A stretch of 64,000 nt of DNA from UBA4802 sp964509195 (GCA_964509195.1 CAZDWJ010000010.1:52921-116920); one strand, 5' to 3'. Counted from the stretch's first letter, positions 44,573-54,647 are shown. A program made the numbers and translations. Notes: generated by a model not told the origin, from the letters alone.

Positions 44573-47203
44573 ATGGAATTAAAAGCGTCATACGATCCAA
44601 AAATTGCCGAATCCAGGTGGTATGATATCTGGGAGAGTGAAGGGCTTTTCCATGGCGATGAACATGATCCGCGGGATGCATACTCAATAGTCATACCTCC
44701 ACCTAACGTTACGGGCAACCTCCACATGGGGCATGCTCTTAATAATACCTTGCAGGATATCCTCATACGCTGGCAACGAATGAATGGCAAGGCAACCTGC
44801 TGGATGCCCGGTATGGACCACGCAGGAATTGCAACTCAGAATGTTGTTGAGCGCCTTTTACTAAAAGAAGGCAAGACAAAATATGACCTTGGGCGTGAAG
44901 AGTTTGTAAAGCGTGTATGGGACTGGAAGGAACATTCTGGAGGTCAGATAAAAGAGCAACTTAAACGTTTGGGTTGCTCACTTGACTGGGCGCGTGAGCG
45001 CTTTACGCTTGATGAAGGATTATCACATGCGGTGCGTACTGTGTTTGTGGCACTGTATAAAGAAGGTCTTATCTATCAGGGATATCGAATTATCAACTGG
45101 TGCCCGCGATGTGAGACAGCACTTTCGGACATTGAAACTGAATATAAGGACCTGGTAGGGAAACTGTACTATATCCACTATCCCTATGAAGATGGGAAGG
45201 GACATATTACAGTAGCAACTACCCGTCCGGAAACAATGCTTGGGGATACTGCTGTTGCGGTAAATCCTAAAGATAATCGCTATGCACATTTGATTGGCAA
45301 AAAAGTAATATTGCCTCTCATGAATAAGCCCATTCCCATCATTGCCGATGAATTTGTTGACCCTGCGTTTGGAACAGGCCTTGTAAAAGTAACTCCTGCT
45401 CATGACCCAAATGACTTTGAGATGGGTAAACGCCATAATTTAGAAGAAGTGAATATCTTTGATAAAAATGCTATCGTCAATGAAAATGGCGGTAAATATC
45501 AGGGTCTTGACCGCTACAAGGCACGTGACAAGGTGCTTGATGATCTCAAAGCCCAGGGTCTTTTGGAAAAGATAGAAGACCACAATCATGCTGTTGGACA
45601 CTGCTATCGCTGTCATACAGTCATAGAGCCGTATTTGTCAAAGCAGTGGTTTGTGAAGATTCAGCCACTGGCAAAGGAAGCAATAAGAGTGGTTGAGGAA
45701 GGCAAAATACGATTTATTCCACAGCAATGGACAAAGATATACTTTGATTGGATGTATAACATCAAGGACTGGTGTATTTCACGGCAGTTGTGGTGGGGGC
45801 ACAGAATCCCTGCATTTTATTGCAAAGATTGTGGCCACATCATGGTAGAGCTTGAAGATCCCACTGTATGCGGTATGTGCAATTCAAAGAATCTGGAGCA
45901 GGATCCAGATGTACTTGATACCTGGTTTTCTTCGGCGTTGTGGCCTTTTTCCACCTTTGGCTGGCCAGAGAAGACACAATCGCTTAAAAAATTTTATCCA
46001 ACAAGCGTCCTTGTTACAGGTTTTGATATCATCTTTTTCTGGGTTGCCCGCATGATTATGATGGGTTGCAAATTTATGAACGATGTCCCCTTCTATGATG
46101 TATACATTCATGCATTGGTACGCGATGAGCACGGCCAGAAGATGAGCAAATCCCGTGGCAATGTAATAGATCCGCTCATCATGATGGACAAGTATGGCAC
46201 CGATGCATTCAGGTTTACACTGGCAATATTTGCTGCACAGGGCAGAGATATCATCTTATCCGAAAAGCGCATTGAAGGCTACAGCGCATTCTGCAACAAA
46301 ATATGGAACAGCACCCGTTTTATTTTGATGAATTTAGGAAATGATTTTAAGCCGGAACCCATAGATGGTAATGCACTGGAATTGTTCGACAGATGGATAC
46401 TTCATGCATTCAATCACACTGTAAAGAAAACAACGCAGGCACTTGCTGAGTACCGCTTCAATGATGCGGCACAAACGCTGTACGATTTCTGGTGGCATGA
46501 ATTCTGCGACTGGTACATTGAGCTTTCCAAGCCGCGCATATACAGTAAAGGGTCAATGTCAGGAGCTATCGCCAAACAGGTCTTGTATTATGTACTGCAC
46601 GAATACCTTAAGCTGCTGCACCCGTTTATGCCATTTATAACTGAGGAGATATGGAGTAACATTACAACAGGTGAAGGGCGCGTTGTGGTGGCGCCATGGC
46701 CACAGTTTGATGAACGATTTATTTTTGATAGTGCATTTGATGATGCGGAAATTTTTAAGGAGATAGTATATAAAATACGGAATATCCGTGGGGAGATGAA
46801 TGTGCCTCCAGATAAGAAGGCTCACGTCATTATCAAGGCAAGTCAAAAAATTGAAAACCTGGTAAGAGAGCAGGAGAATAATCTAAAGATATTAGCAAAG
46901 CTTGATAGCGTTAGCTACGATGCAGCGTATGTGCCACAGAAAACAGATGCGTCAGCTGTGCTGCCGGAATGTGAACTGTATGTGCCGCTAAAAGATTTAA
47001 TTGACATGGATAAAGAAAAGGCACGGCTTGATAAAGAAATTGCACGTATTCAGGGTGAGCTTGATAAAGTACTAAAGAAATTACACGACAGCACCTTTAT
47101 GGCAAAAGCGCCGCAAAACATCATTGAAAAAGAGCAGAGTAAAAAAGCCGAGCTTGAAGATGTGCTTACCAAACTTACTGCAAGCAGAGAAAAGTTAGGA
47201 TAA
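44573..47203 (+). CDS. valS: Valyl-tRNA synthetase
   Basis: An 876-residue class Ia synthetase with P-P-N-V-T-G-N-L-H-M-G-H-A (HIGH) near residue 45, the editing domain with T-T-R-P-E-T-M-L-G-D-T-A-V, W-F-S-S-A-L-W-P and K-M-S-K-S near residue 525, ending in a C-terminal coiled coil (about 805-876) that grips tRNA-Val. Start ATG 44573 has AGGTGG 8 bases upstream; an in-frame GTG at 44549 gives 8 unneeded residues. One exact copy of the iterated motif lies at 46563-46572. Confidence 0.97.
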   Translation: MELKASYDPKIAESRWYDIWESEGLFHGDEHDPRDAYSIVIPPPNVTGNLHMGHALNNTLQDILIRWQRMNGKATCWMPGMDHAGIATQNVVERLLLKEGKTKYDLGREEFVKRVWDWKEHSGGQIKEQLKRLGCSLDWARERFTLDEGLSHAVRTVFVALYKEGLIYQGYRIINWCPRCETALSDIETEYKDLVGKLYYIHYPYEDGKGHITVATTRPETMLGDTAVAVNPKDNRYAHLIGKKVILPLMNKPIPIIADEFVDPAFGTGLVKVTPAHDPNDFEMGKRHNLEEVNIFDKNAIVNENGGKYQGLDRYKARDKVLDDLKAQGLLEKIEDHNHAVGHCYRCHTVIEPYLSKQWFVKIQPLAKEAIRVVEEGKIRFIPQQWTKIYFDWMYNIKDWCISRQLWWGHRIPAFYCKDCGHIMVELEDPTVCGMCNSKNLEQDPDVLDTWFSSALWPFSTFGWPEKTQSLKKFYPTSVLVTGFDIIFFWVARMIMMGCKFMNDVPFYDVYIHALVRDEHGQKMSKSRGNVIDPLIMMDKYGTDAFRFTLAIFAAQGRDIILSEKRIEGYSAFCNKIWNSTRFILMNLGNDFKPEPIDGNALELFDRWILHAFNHTVKKTTQALAEYRFNDAAQTLYDFWWHEFCDWYIELSKPRIYSKGSMSGAIAKQVLYYVLHEYLKLLHPFMPFITEEIWSNITTGEGRVVVAPWPQFDERFIFDSAFDDAEIFKEIVYKIRNIRGEMNVPPDKKAHVIIKASQKIENLVREQENNLKILAKLDSVSYDAAYVPQKTDASAVLPECELYVPLKDLIDMDKEKARLDKEIARIQGELDKVLKKLHDSTFMAKAPQNIIEKEQSKKAELEDVLTKLTASREKLG

Positions 47204-47221
47204 TAGCACCGGAGGTTTGCT

Positions 47222-48142
47222 ATGAAAGGCAAAAAGAGTAGTGTATTAATTATCGCTTCACTTTTTTTATTTGTTTCATGTTCCGTGCCTTTTTTAAACT
47301 TTTTCCGCTGGTATGAACGTTTCAGGGCTGACTTAAATGAGCAAACAATTGAAGTAGACGGGCATACAGTGCACTATCTTGATGGTGGCAAAGGTGAAAT
47401 AATTCTTTGCATTCATGGTTTTGGTGGTACCATGGACCACTGGACGCGCTTTGCACGCTATATGACGGATGATTATAGAATAATAGCGCCCGACCTTCCA
47501 GGTTTTGGCGATAGTTCCTTTATAGAGGGTCAAAGCTATACAATAAAAAAGCAGGTAGAACGTGTTCACCAGTTTGCACAAAAAATGAAGCTGAAAAATT
47601 TTCACATTGTGGGAAACTCGATGGGTGGTTATATCGCTGGGTTTTATGCAGTTACCTATCCTGATGATATAAAAACTCTGGGATTATTTGCTGCTGCTGG
47701 TGTAAAAAGCCTCAATGAGAGTGAGCTTGCAAAAGAATTAAAGAAGGGCAACAATCCACTCATCGTTGAAGACGTCAAAAGCTATGATGCTCTCATGGAA
47801 TTTGTTTTTTACAAGCCAATCTGGTTGCCCACGTTTGCCAAACAGTACTTTGCTAAAAAAGCAGTGCAAAAGAAAAGTCATTTCCAGTATATTTTTAAAC
47901 AGATTCATGATGTCACAACACTGGAACAATATCTAAATAAAATAAATACCCCAACACTCATTCTGTGGGGAGAAAACGACAGAGTGCTTGATGTATCGGG
48001 TGCGTATGTATTTAAAAAAGGCATACACAATTCTCAGATGGTAATCTTTAAAGAATGTGGGCATCTCCCAATGATTGAAAATCCTGAAGAAACTGCAATG
48101 GTATATAAAAAGTTCTTAAAAGGGGGAAAAGTAGAATTATAA
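47222..48142 (+). CDS. Alpha/beta-hydrolase-fold lipoprotein
   Basis: A 306-residue lipoprotein (lipobox L-F-V-S-C, Cys20) with the alpha/beta hydrolase core: oxyanion loop H-G-F-G-G-T, nucleophile elbow G-N-S-M-G-G (Ser133), acid W-G-E-N-D-R near residue 253 and a catalytic His in C-G-H-L-P-M. The P-G-F-G-D-S-S loop is typical of the MhpC/epoxide-hydrolase-like group. Substrate unknown, perhaps a lipid ester in the periplasm. GGAGG sits before ATG 47222, 18 bases after valS, so it can be read from the valS transcript. Confidence 0.85.
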   Translation: MKGKKSSVLIIASLFLFVSCSVPFLNFFRWYERFRADLNEQTIEVDGHTVHYLDGGKGEIILCIHGFGGTMDHWTRFARYMTDDYRIIAPDLPGFGDSSFIEGQSYTIKKQVERVHQFAQKMKLKNFHIVGNSMGGYIAGFYAVTYPDDIKTLGLFAAAGVKSLNESELAKELKKGNNPLIVEDVKSYDALMEFVFYKPIWLPTFAKQYFAKKAVQKKSHFQYIFKQIHDVTTLEQYLNKINTPTLILWGENDRVLDVSGAYVFKKGIHNSQMVIFKECGHLPMIENPEETAMVYKKFLKGGKVEL

Positions 48143-48592
48143 TTTTCTATACAGCATATCCTCATAGCCTTGGAGCATAGCAAACGTTGCACGGTCAAAA
48201 TACAGCACCACACGGTTGTTTAATGCCAGTGCTTCCTTATATGCAGTGGTGTCATCATAGAGTTTGTCTAACACAAAAAGCCATAGATGCCGTTTTTGTA
48301 AAATTAATGCCTTGCAGGCTTGAGAAACAGGAATACCCTGCTCAAACCGCTCATGCCCAACACGACGATAATAGCGGGCAATCTCTTCTTTTGGATAATC
48401 TTTCGCAATCCATTTAGATAACTCACGGTACAGGTTATCTGCAAATTCGTATACCAGTTGACGGTCTAGCTTTCTGAATGCTATTGTATCAGGATTGCGC
48501 AATAGATTGTTCATAAATTGTTCAGTGATAGCCTGATGATTTTCCTCAATAAGTTCGACGAACCTGTTAACCAGTGCGCTTTTTATTTTCAT
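48137..48592 (-). CDS. RsbRD_N-like helical sensor protein
   Basis: About 151 residues from ATG 48592 (the frame is open to 48649 without a better ribosome-binding site). All-helical, with the pattern of the RsbRD N-terminal domain: F-x-E-L-I-E-E-N-H-Q-A-I-T-E-Q-F-M, then R-L-V-Y-E-F-A-D-N-L-Y-R-E-L, then Y-R-R-V-G-H-E-R-F-E-Q-G-I-P-V-S-Q-A. In RsbR homologues this globin-like fold precedes a STAS domain; here it is alone. A stand-alone signalling input is inferred. It converges on the hydrolase gene with a 6-base overlap. Confidence 0.65.
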   Translation of the reverse strand: MKIKSALVNRFVELIEENHQAITEQFMNNLLRNPDTIAFRKLDRQLVYEFADNLYRELSKWIAKDYPKEEIARYYRRVGHERFEQGIPVSQACKALILQKRHLWLFVLDKLYDDTTAYKEALALNNRVVLYFDRATFAMLQGYEDMLYRKL

Positions 48593-48677
48593 AGCATTTA
48601 CTATTGTATTATTATAATATGTATAATGTAATGATAAAAAAGCCCACATGTATGTATATGTAAAGTACTTTTTTTAG

Positions 48678-49721
48678 TTACTTTCTTTTTTTGGTTTTGG
48701 CTTTATATGCCTGCAAGTAAATTTTTTCAAATTCCAGCGTGTATAATTTTGCAATCTCAGGTGACCGTATCATAATGCAGTTTTCATCATTCCGCTTTTT
48801 GGCATTTTTTGACAAATTATATGAGCCAGTAATTATCCATTCTTCATCAATAATTATAACCTTGTGATGCATTGTATTTGGATTAGCATCATACAGCACA
48901 TCAAGCCCTTCAACTTTCAGCTTAATATATTCACTGTTGACATTTTTTATATCCCTTTTTTCAAAAACGCCTTTCACAGCAACACCCTGTTTGTGTTTGG
49001 TAATCATTGTTTCGCCTATTTCATCACTGGTAAATGAAAAAGCTAGAAATAAGATAGATGTCTTTGCTTTTTCTAATCTTTTTGTAATGATACGTTCGAT
49101 ATTGTCATCAGGTGAAAAATATACATTAATATCAATGTCATTTATTTTTACATAATATTTGTTTGATAAAAAGGGAAACGGAGTGAACTCTGTGCGGTTT
49201 CCAAAAATAACTTCTTCAAACATTTCATTAAATTCTGCCAGATAAATAGATGCTATTTCTTCATTTTCAATGTATAGTGCATTATTGTTATTGAGCTTTG
49301 CTTCTCGCTGGGTAATATTATATGAACCTGTCCATACAGCTTTGCTGTCAAAAATAAAAAATTTATTATGCATGAACTCTTTTCGTCCATCCAATCGCAT
49401 GGGTATCTGGTATGTTTCAAATTGCGATTTGACATTTTCACGTAATCTTTCCGATTCCAGCACTAACTTAACATCTATGCCACTCTGTTTTGCTTTACAT
49501 AATGCATCGATAATTAATGGGTCTGTAATTTCAAACAGGGCTGCATATATAGATACTTTCGCATTATTTATTTTTTGTACCAGTGCTTTTTGGATGGTAG
49601 TAATGTTTTCTTCTTTTTCAGGGGTAGTAAAATATATTTCAATGAATGGCTGTGCGTATAAAAGAGAAAATGATGCAATTATTATAAAAAACAGAATAGC
49701 GCTGATTTTATAATATCTCAT
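48678..49721 (-). CDS. Exported phospholipase D-like protein (two HKD motifs)
   Basis: The 347-residue protein has a signal peptide (hydrophobic 6-22, A-Q-P cut) and two PLD domains, each with a complete HKD motif: M-H-N-K-F-F-I-F-D (His118, Lys120, Asp125) and M-H-H-K-V-I-I-I-D near residue 285, each followed by T-G-S-Y-N. It is closest in size to the Nuc/cardiolipin-synthase-like group. It could be a periplasmic nuclease or phospholipid enzyme. It overlaps the 3' end of the upstream unknown gene by 4 bases, so they are translated together. Confidence 0.85.
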   Translation of the reverse strand: MRYYKISAILFFIIIASFSLLYAQPFIEIYFTTPEKEENITTIQKALVQKINNAKVSIYAALFEITDPLIIDALCKAKQSGIDVKLVLESERLRENVKSQFETYQIPMRLDGRKEFMHNKFFIFDSKAVWTGSYNITQREAKLNNNNALYIENEEIASIYLAEFNEMFEEVIFGNRTEFTPFPFLSNKYYVKINDIDINVYFSPDDNIERIITKRLEKAKTSILFLAFSFTSDEIGETMITKHKQGVAVKGVFEKRDIKNVNSEYIKLKVEGLDVLYDANPNTMHHKVIIIDEEWIITGSYNLSKNAKKRNDENCIMIRSPEIAKLYTLEFEKIYLQAYKAKTKKRK

Positions 49722-50644
49722 TGCCTTTTTTCCCAGATATAATTTTCATAATCAACAAAACGTAAGCTTGCTTCCTTTGTGGGAAAAAGCAATTTTGCCT
49801 TTTGTATTAATGTCTGAAATGTTATGAGGTCATTTTTATTTGCCTGGTCAATCAATTCATGTATTTTTGGATCATTCTGGGTAATTAAGCATAAATAAAA
49901 TTCGTATGTTTTTTTTAATTCGATAAGTTTCTCAGTGTGTTTGCCCAGTTCACTCTTATCAGAATTTTTAATCATGGTAGAAATAAACGCAATGATATAT
50001 TGCGCATCAGATTCTGTTATGTCCATATCAAGAAGGATTTGTTTAACACGTGCTAAATCCAGATTGCGCAGATGGATTCGAGCTAAGAATACCGGATTCT
50101 GTGAGAGCAGATTTATATCAATATTGTTCATCTGGTCAACAGCACGTTTAGTGTCATCGATACCTATATCAGGGGTTGTGGCAACTATCTTTATATGTGA
50201 AGATGGTGACAGGGAAGAGATAAATTGAATATCATTTTCACTTAATGTTTTATTTGCAATGATGTAATCAGGGAAAATGCCTTTTTTCACAAAGCTTACA
50301 AATGGCGCAGTGTCATTGAAATACTCAGTAATGCACGGTATCATATCCAATATAGTGTCAGCCGGTAAGAATAGATAGTTCTTTTTCCCGTCATCCAGGT
50401 TGTAAGGAACAATAATTGAATTATTCTGAATTTTTAATAGCTGATAAGGGTGCTTTTTTATTTGACTATCTGATTTAAAGCCAATAAATGCTATTGTTTT
50501 AATCGCATGAAAAGGTTTTGTTTTATTATCATCAGAATAGATAATCTCACCTTTTGGATTAAATACCACATACTGCTTTTTTATAATGTTTATTTTGAAA
50601 ATATACCCTTTTGGTGTTTTTTCTTCAATTATGGGGTTTGACAT
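49718..50644 (-). CDS. Hypothetical protein
   Basis: A 308-residue soluble protein with no recognised domain. The N-terminal ~100 residues are beta-rich (G-Y-I-F-K-I-N-I-I-K-K-Q-Y-V-V-F-N-P-K-G), the rest mainly helical with acidic and lysine-rich stretches. No signal peptide, no membrane helix. It precedes and overlaps the PLD gene (ATGA-type), which implies related function. Confidence 0.6.
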   Translation of the reverse strand: MSNPIIEEKTPKGYIFKINIIKKQYVVFNPKGEIIYSDDNKTKPFHAIKTIAFIGFKSDSQIKKHPYQLLKIQNNSIIVPYNLDDGKKNYLFLPADTILDMIPCITEYFNDTAPFVSFVKKGIFPDYIIANKTLSENDIQFISSLSPSSHIKIVATTPDIGIDDTKRAVDQMNNIDINLLSQNPVFLARIHLRNLDLARVKQILLDMDITESDAQYIIAFISTMIKNSDKSELGKHTEKLIELKKTYEFYLCLITQNDPKIHELIDQANKNDLITFQTLIQKAKLLFPTKEASLRFVDYENYIWEKRQ

Positions 50645-50933
50645 TACACTATACCCTTTAATAGTATTTATCGTAACTTAGAAATTTTCATTGAAATTTT
50701 ATTAATAGTTAGCACATTGTGCATTTTACATCTATTATTTAAATAGTAGTAACTTTATCTGTACAGAAGTAACATTGAAAAGTCAGAATACAATACAACC
50801 ACTAAATTGTAATTGATAAAAAATCAAGCAAATGTAAATATTTAATGCAAAAATATAGTACAAATGTTGTCCAGGATAATAGTATGCGCATGAGAGTAAC
50901 AGGAAAAAATTCTATATTCTTAAGGAGAATACA

Positions 50934-53698
50934 ATGAATACTGTTAATATACTTTCTCCTGTTCGTTATTCGGGAAAAATCCATTCTGTTTCCAGCAGTT
51001 TTGAAAAAAACGAGGCAAAAAATGTCCTCACCAATGATACGTCATTCTGGTGTACTGCAAAAAATCACAATGCAGTGAGTGAATACATTGTTATAGATTA
51101 TGGTTCAATGGTTGCTGTAAATATCATTGAAATATTTCCATCTCCTTCGGGGAAAACAACCTTTCCTTCAGAGTTCAGATTGGAATGCAGTGTGGATGGG
51201 ACAAGCTGGGAAGTTTTAAAGGCAGAAAACAGATATACTCTTGATGAAGATGCCTATCGACTGCTATTACCAATAACAGTATTTCAGTATTTGAAAGTAT
51301 ACATCGTTAAACCAAAAAGAATTGCTGCAAAATACTTTGCAGAGATTGGAAGTATTCAGGCTGGCATTCAGGGAGCAGTAGCAATCGCTGCCAGTTCAAG
51401 TTCTTCGTATGAACATGATCCTTCACACTTATTAGGAAATGATACACATAAATACTGGGAATCTGAAATCACACACAGCGCATCAAGACAATGGATTGAG
51501 GTGGATTTGGGCAGAATCTTCCCTTTAACACACATAGGAATTGTTGCAACTGAAAATTTTGCATTGTTTCCAGAACAATTTGCTATAGAAATAAGTGAAG
51601 ATAAAAAGATATGGTCTACGCTTGCTGAAGTTAAAAGGTTTAAAGCAGAGCCAAATGGATCATATATTTTTGGCGGATATCAGTTTAATGTTCGTCATGT
51701 ACGCATTAATTTCATGACAGTACAAAATGATAAGCAGAAGTATTGTGCACAGATTGCACGGATATTTGCAAACGTTGCACTACCGGCTTTGCGTCATTAT
51801 CATGTCAATGCGGCAGTACAGTATGCAACTGTTTTTCAGCCAGGGATTGTTAAATTAGCTGCTGATGGTGATACCACACCAGGTACTGTGGTGCAGGCAA
51901 ACGATACTCGCCTGCGTGATGCCAGTACCATATTCAAAGGGATAGTACAGCTGGCTGATGACGGTGCAAATCAAAAAGGTTTGGTTGTTCAGGCGTCGGA
52001 TTCACGGCTTGCACCAGCAACTGAGCTAAAACCAGGTATAGTGCGATTGGCCTACGACAGGGAAGTGTCAGAAGGTGCTGTGGTACAATCAACTGATTCA
52101 AGGATTAAAGAGGCAACAGATACCACATTTGGTATAGTAAAACTGTGCCCTAATGGGGAGTATATTAATAATGCGGTAGTACGAGGTGATGATAGCAGAT
52201 TACATAAGGCAACAACTAAGCACTACGGTATTGTACGTTTAGCTGAAAATGGTGAGGATAATGAATTCTGTGTGGTCCAGGGAAACGATAAGCGTTTGAA
52301 GGATGCGACAATAGTATCCAAAGGAATCGTAGAGTTAGCTGAAGACGGTGAAGATGCACCAAACGTAGTAGTGCAGGGCAATGATAAGAGACTCAAAGAA
52401 GCGACAACTCATAGTAAGGGAATCGTAGAGCTAGCTGAAGACGGTGAAGACGCACCAANNNNNNNNNNNNNNNNNNNNNNNNNNNNNNNNNNNNNNNNNN
52501 NNNNNNNNNNNNNNNNNNNNNNNNNNNNNNNNNNNNNNNNNNNNNNNNNNNNNNNNNNGTGGTGCAGGGCAATGATAAAAGACTCAAAGAAGCGACAACT
52601 CACAGCAAGGGAATCGTAGAGCTAGCTGAAGATGGTGAAGATGCAGCAGGTGTGGTGGTACAGGGCAACGACAAGCGACTCAAAGTAGCAACTGAAGAGA
52701 CACCAGGAATAGTAATACTTGCAAAACATGGTGAAGTCCGCAAATTCCATGTAGTGCAATCTGATGACCCACGGTTATCCGATAAACGTGAACCGTTGCC
52801 GCATACACATGATTATGCACCGCTGGTACATTCATTTGACAGTCACACAGGAACTATCGCAATTACTAAAGAAAAATCTGGAGAATTTAATGATATCACC
52901 CCACCAACTGATGACTGTGCAGTGTTGTATGGCAGAAATATTGCAAACAAGAGCAATACCATTGGTGTTGCGGGTATTGCGTTGCATTCTGATAGTTCAC
53001 AGGTAAAATCGTACGGTGTTTTGGGGCATGCACAGTTATGTGGTGTGCGTGGGCAGTCACAGGGAAACAGTGAAACGACACAGGGATGCGGTGTGCTGGG
53101 TGTATCGCGGTTTGGAGCAGGCGGTGTGTTTGCTAGTGAGCATAACTGGTCGCTGGTGGCTGATGGCTTTGGAGCTATCGCCCAATATGATGATACGCTG
53201 CATTTAGTAGGTGATGGCAAAGCGCTGTATGTAAATGGGGAAGCATATTTCAGGGGAAAAATAAAGATTGATACGGATTCAAAGGAATACTACGCAAATA
53301 TTGTAGAGATGTTTGAAACCGATGATGAGGAGTTTATTTCGCCGGGAGATGTGCTGGTGGTAAGCACTAAAGGAAACTCAATTCTTTCACGGTCACGCGC
53401 TGCATATAATAAAGCTGTTATTGGCGTTGTTGCGGGCAATCCGGTTGTGGTTCTCAACAATGCAACACCAGAAAAGAAGCTGTATCCAGTAGTGTTAACA
53501 GGTTCGGTGCTGTGTAAGGTGGATGCGCGCCAAAGACCGGTTAAACCAGGTGACCTTCTGGTGACTTCTGACACGCCGGGATGTGGTATGGTAGCCTCAA
53601 TTGATTCTTTTGAAAAGATTGGCACAGTGTTTGCAAAAGCCCTGTCAGCACTGGATGACGGGATAGCATTAATTCCGGTAATGATATGGAAGATGTAA
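50934..53698 (+). CDS. Discoidin / tail-fibre-repeat surface protein, interrupted by an assembly gap
   Basis: One gene split by the 100-N gap. AAGGAG precedes ATG 50934. The N-terminus has two F5/8-type C (discoidin-like) domains (about residues 8-140 and 150-290). Then come at least nine 32-residue repeats with the pattern G-I-V-x-L-A-x-D-G...V-V-Q-x-N-D-x-R-L-x-x-A-T, similar to phage tail-fibre repeats. The 3' part continues in another frame only because the gap length is arbitrary. The C-terminal ~280 residues are G/V-rich, with a beta structure seen in tail-fibre or autoprocessing C-domains. There is no signal peptide and no phage neighbours. Carbohydrate or surface adhesion is inferred. 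Confidence 0.75.
51836..52799 (+). repeat. 96-base tandem repeats encoding 32-residue tail-fibre-like units
   Basis: Nine visible units, each 96 bases long where uninterrupted, encode the G-I-V-x-L-A-x-D-G and V-V-Q-x-N-D-x-R-L-x-x-A-T pattern. The first five are divergent at the DNA level; units six to eight, around the gap, are nearly identical (the phrase K-G-I-V-E-L-A-E-D-G-E-D-A recurs three times), which explains the collapse in assembly and suggests recent unit duplication. Confidence 0.85.
52459..52558. other. Assembly gap of 100 N inside the repeat array
   Basis: Exactly 100 N, a placeholder of unknown length. The codon phase on both sides requires a true length of 2 modulo 3. Alignment to the previous unit shows that 5 bases (ACGTA) plus any multiple of 96 would restore one continuous gene. 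Confidence 0.9.
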
Positions 53699-53717
53699 TG
53701 GAGCGGGTGGCTTTTTG

Positions 53718-54308
53718 CTATGGTTTAAGCCCTTTGAGTATTTCCTGCTCTTTTTTGCTGAATACCAGTGTGTGATAGGCGTTTATGTCTTTTGCCATTA
53801 CCTTGCTCAAATAGGTTATCTTGCGGCAGAAGGGTTTTTTCTCGTAACTATCGACCCACACAATAATAGATGTTGATTCTGATTCCCATATATATGCGCC
53901 CTGATTATTTTTAATGGATTCGCCAGTTGGTGGGCCATACTTTTCTTCCATCTTCTTTTTCATGTCATCAAGGGAAATGTAGGGAAACTGAATTACAACG
54001 TAAAACAGTTTTGGCTGCTGATTTGCTTCCTGGTTGTATTCCGGATAAAAAAAGCCATAACGATATTCAAGTTCTCCGTCTTTAGACACAATTATACGCT
54101 TTTCATCGGTGAACGCAATTCTTCCAAGCACCTGTGGTTTAACATCGTTATAGGTGCTGCCCCATTTCACATTACCGTATCCGTCAGCAATATTTTTACT
54201 GTGTGTGGGCTGCGTTTTCTCCGGTGCTTTCTGCTGTGTAAACGACGTGGTAAATGTATATGCTATTATGCCAATACAGGCAAAGGTTATCCATAGAATT
54301 TTTTTCAT
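53718..54308 (-). CDS. Exported hypothetical protein
   Basis: A 196-residue protein starting at ATG 54308 with AAGGA 7 bases upstream, rather than at the first in-frame codon at 54344. A signal anchor (M-K-K-I-L-W-I-T-F-A-C-I-G-I-I-A-Y) is followed by a Pro/Gln-rich linker, then a domain with G-N-V-K-W-G-S-T-Y-N-D-V, E-E-K-Y-G-P-P and I-I-V-W-V-D, a pattern seen in small periplasmic proteins of unknown function. Converges with the surface-protein gene 19 bases away. Confidence 0.65.
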   Translation of the reverse strand: MKKILWITFACIGIIAYTFTTSFTQQKAPEKTQPTHSKNIADGYGNVKWGSTYNDVKPQVLGRIAFTDEKRIIVSKDGELEYRYGFFYPEYNQEANQQPKLFYVVIQFPYISLDDMKKKMEEKYGPPTGESIKNNQGAYIWESESTSIIVWVDSYEKKPFCRKITYLSKVMAKDINAYHTLVFSKKEQEILKGLKP

Positions 54309-54391
54309 GGTAGTATCCTTATGTACAAAAATATATCTATGCACTTATACTATCGGAAATATTTTGTTGAAAATATATTATAAATTTTTAG

Positions 54392-54565
54392 GCGATAGTT
54401 CATGTGAAAAACTCCTCTGAAAAGAGGATTGTAACATGTCATTCTGACCTCAATAAAATCGGTAAAAGAATCTCAGTAGCAGTATGAGATTCTTAGGTCA
54501 CTATGTGCCCTCAGGACAATATACAAATGTATATGCCCACAAGGGAGTATATACATTTGTTTTTA
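54392..54565 (+). promoter_or_regulatory. Structured leader upstream of the CDF exporter
   Basis: Three hairpins lie in about 170 bases. TCCTCT/AGAGGA with a GAAA loop (54413-54428). AAGAATCTCA/TGAGATTCTT (54466-54475, 54485-54494), extended by TGACCT/AGGTCA (54445-54450, 54495-54500). ACAAATGTATAT/ATATACATTTGT (54523-54534, 54549-54560), followed by TTTTTAT. The last could be an attenuator-like terminator before the gene. A metal-sensing leader RNA is possible, but I cannot match it to a known riboswitch class. Confidence 0.4.
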
Positions 54566-54647
54566 TAAGTTTCCTTATAAAATTTGTTGAAGAATGCCAC
54601 GCAAGAGAGTATATTATCATAATCGTTTTGTACATAAGGAAATCCAC

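Noticed and set aside
50934..53698. Prophage or tail cassette
   Set aside because: Only a single gene resembles tail fibres; flanking genes are ordinary chromosomal genes, and there is no integrase, capsid, terminase or lysis gene.
13032..54447. Shared 11-mer TGTCATTCTGA at 13032 and 54437 as a transposable repeat
   Set aside because: Two 11-base matches are expected by chance in 64 kb; flanks do not align, so only a possible remnant is noted.
54523..54560. NiCo or other known riboswitch call for the CDF leader
   Set aside because: Could not match the conserved bases of a named class; kept only as a structured leader.
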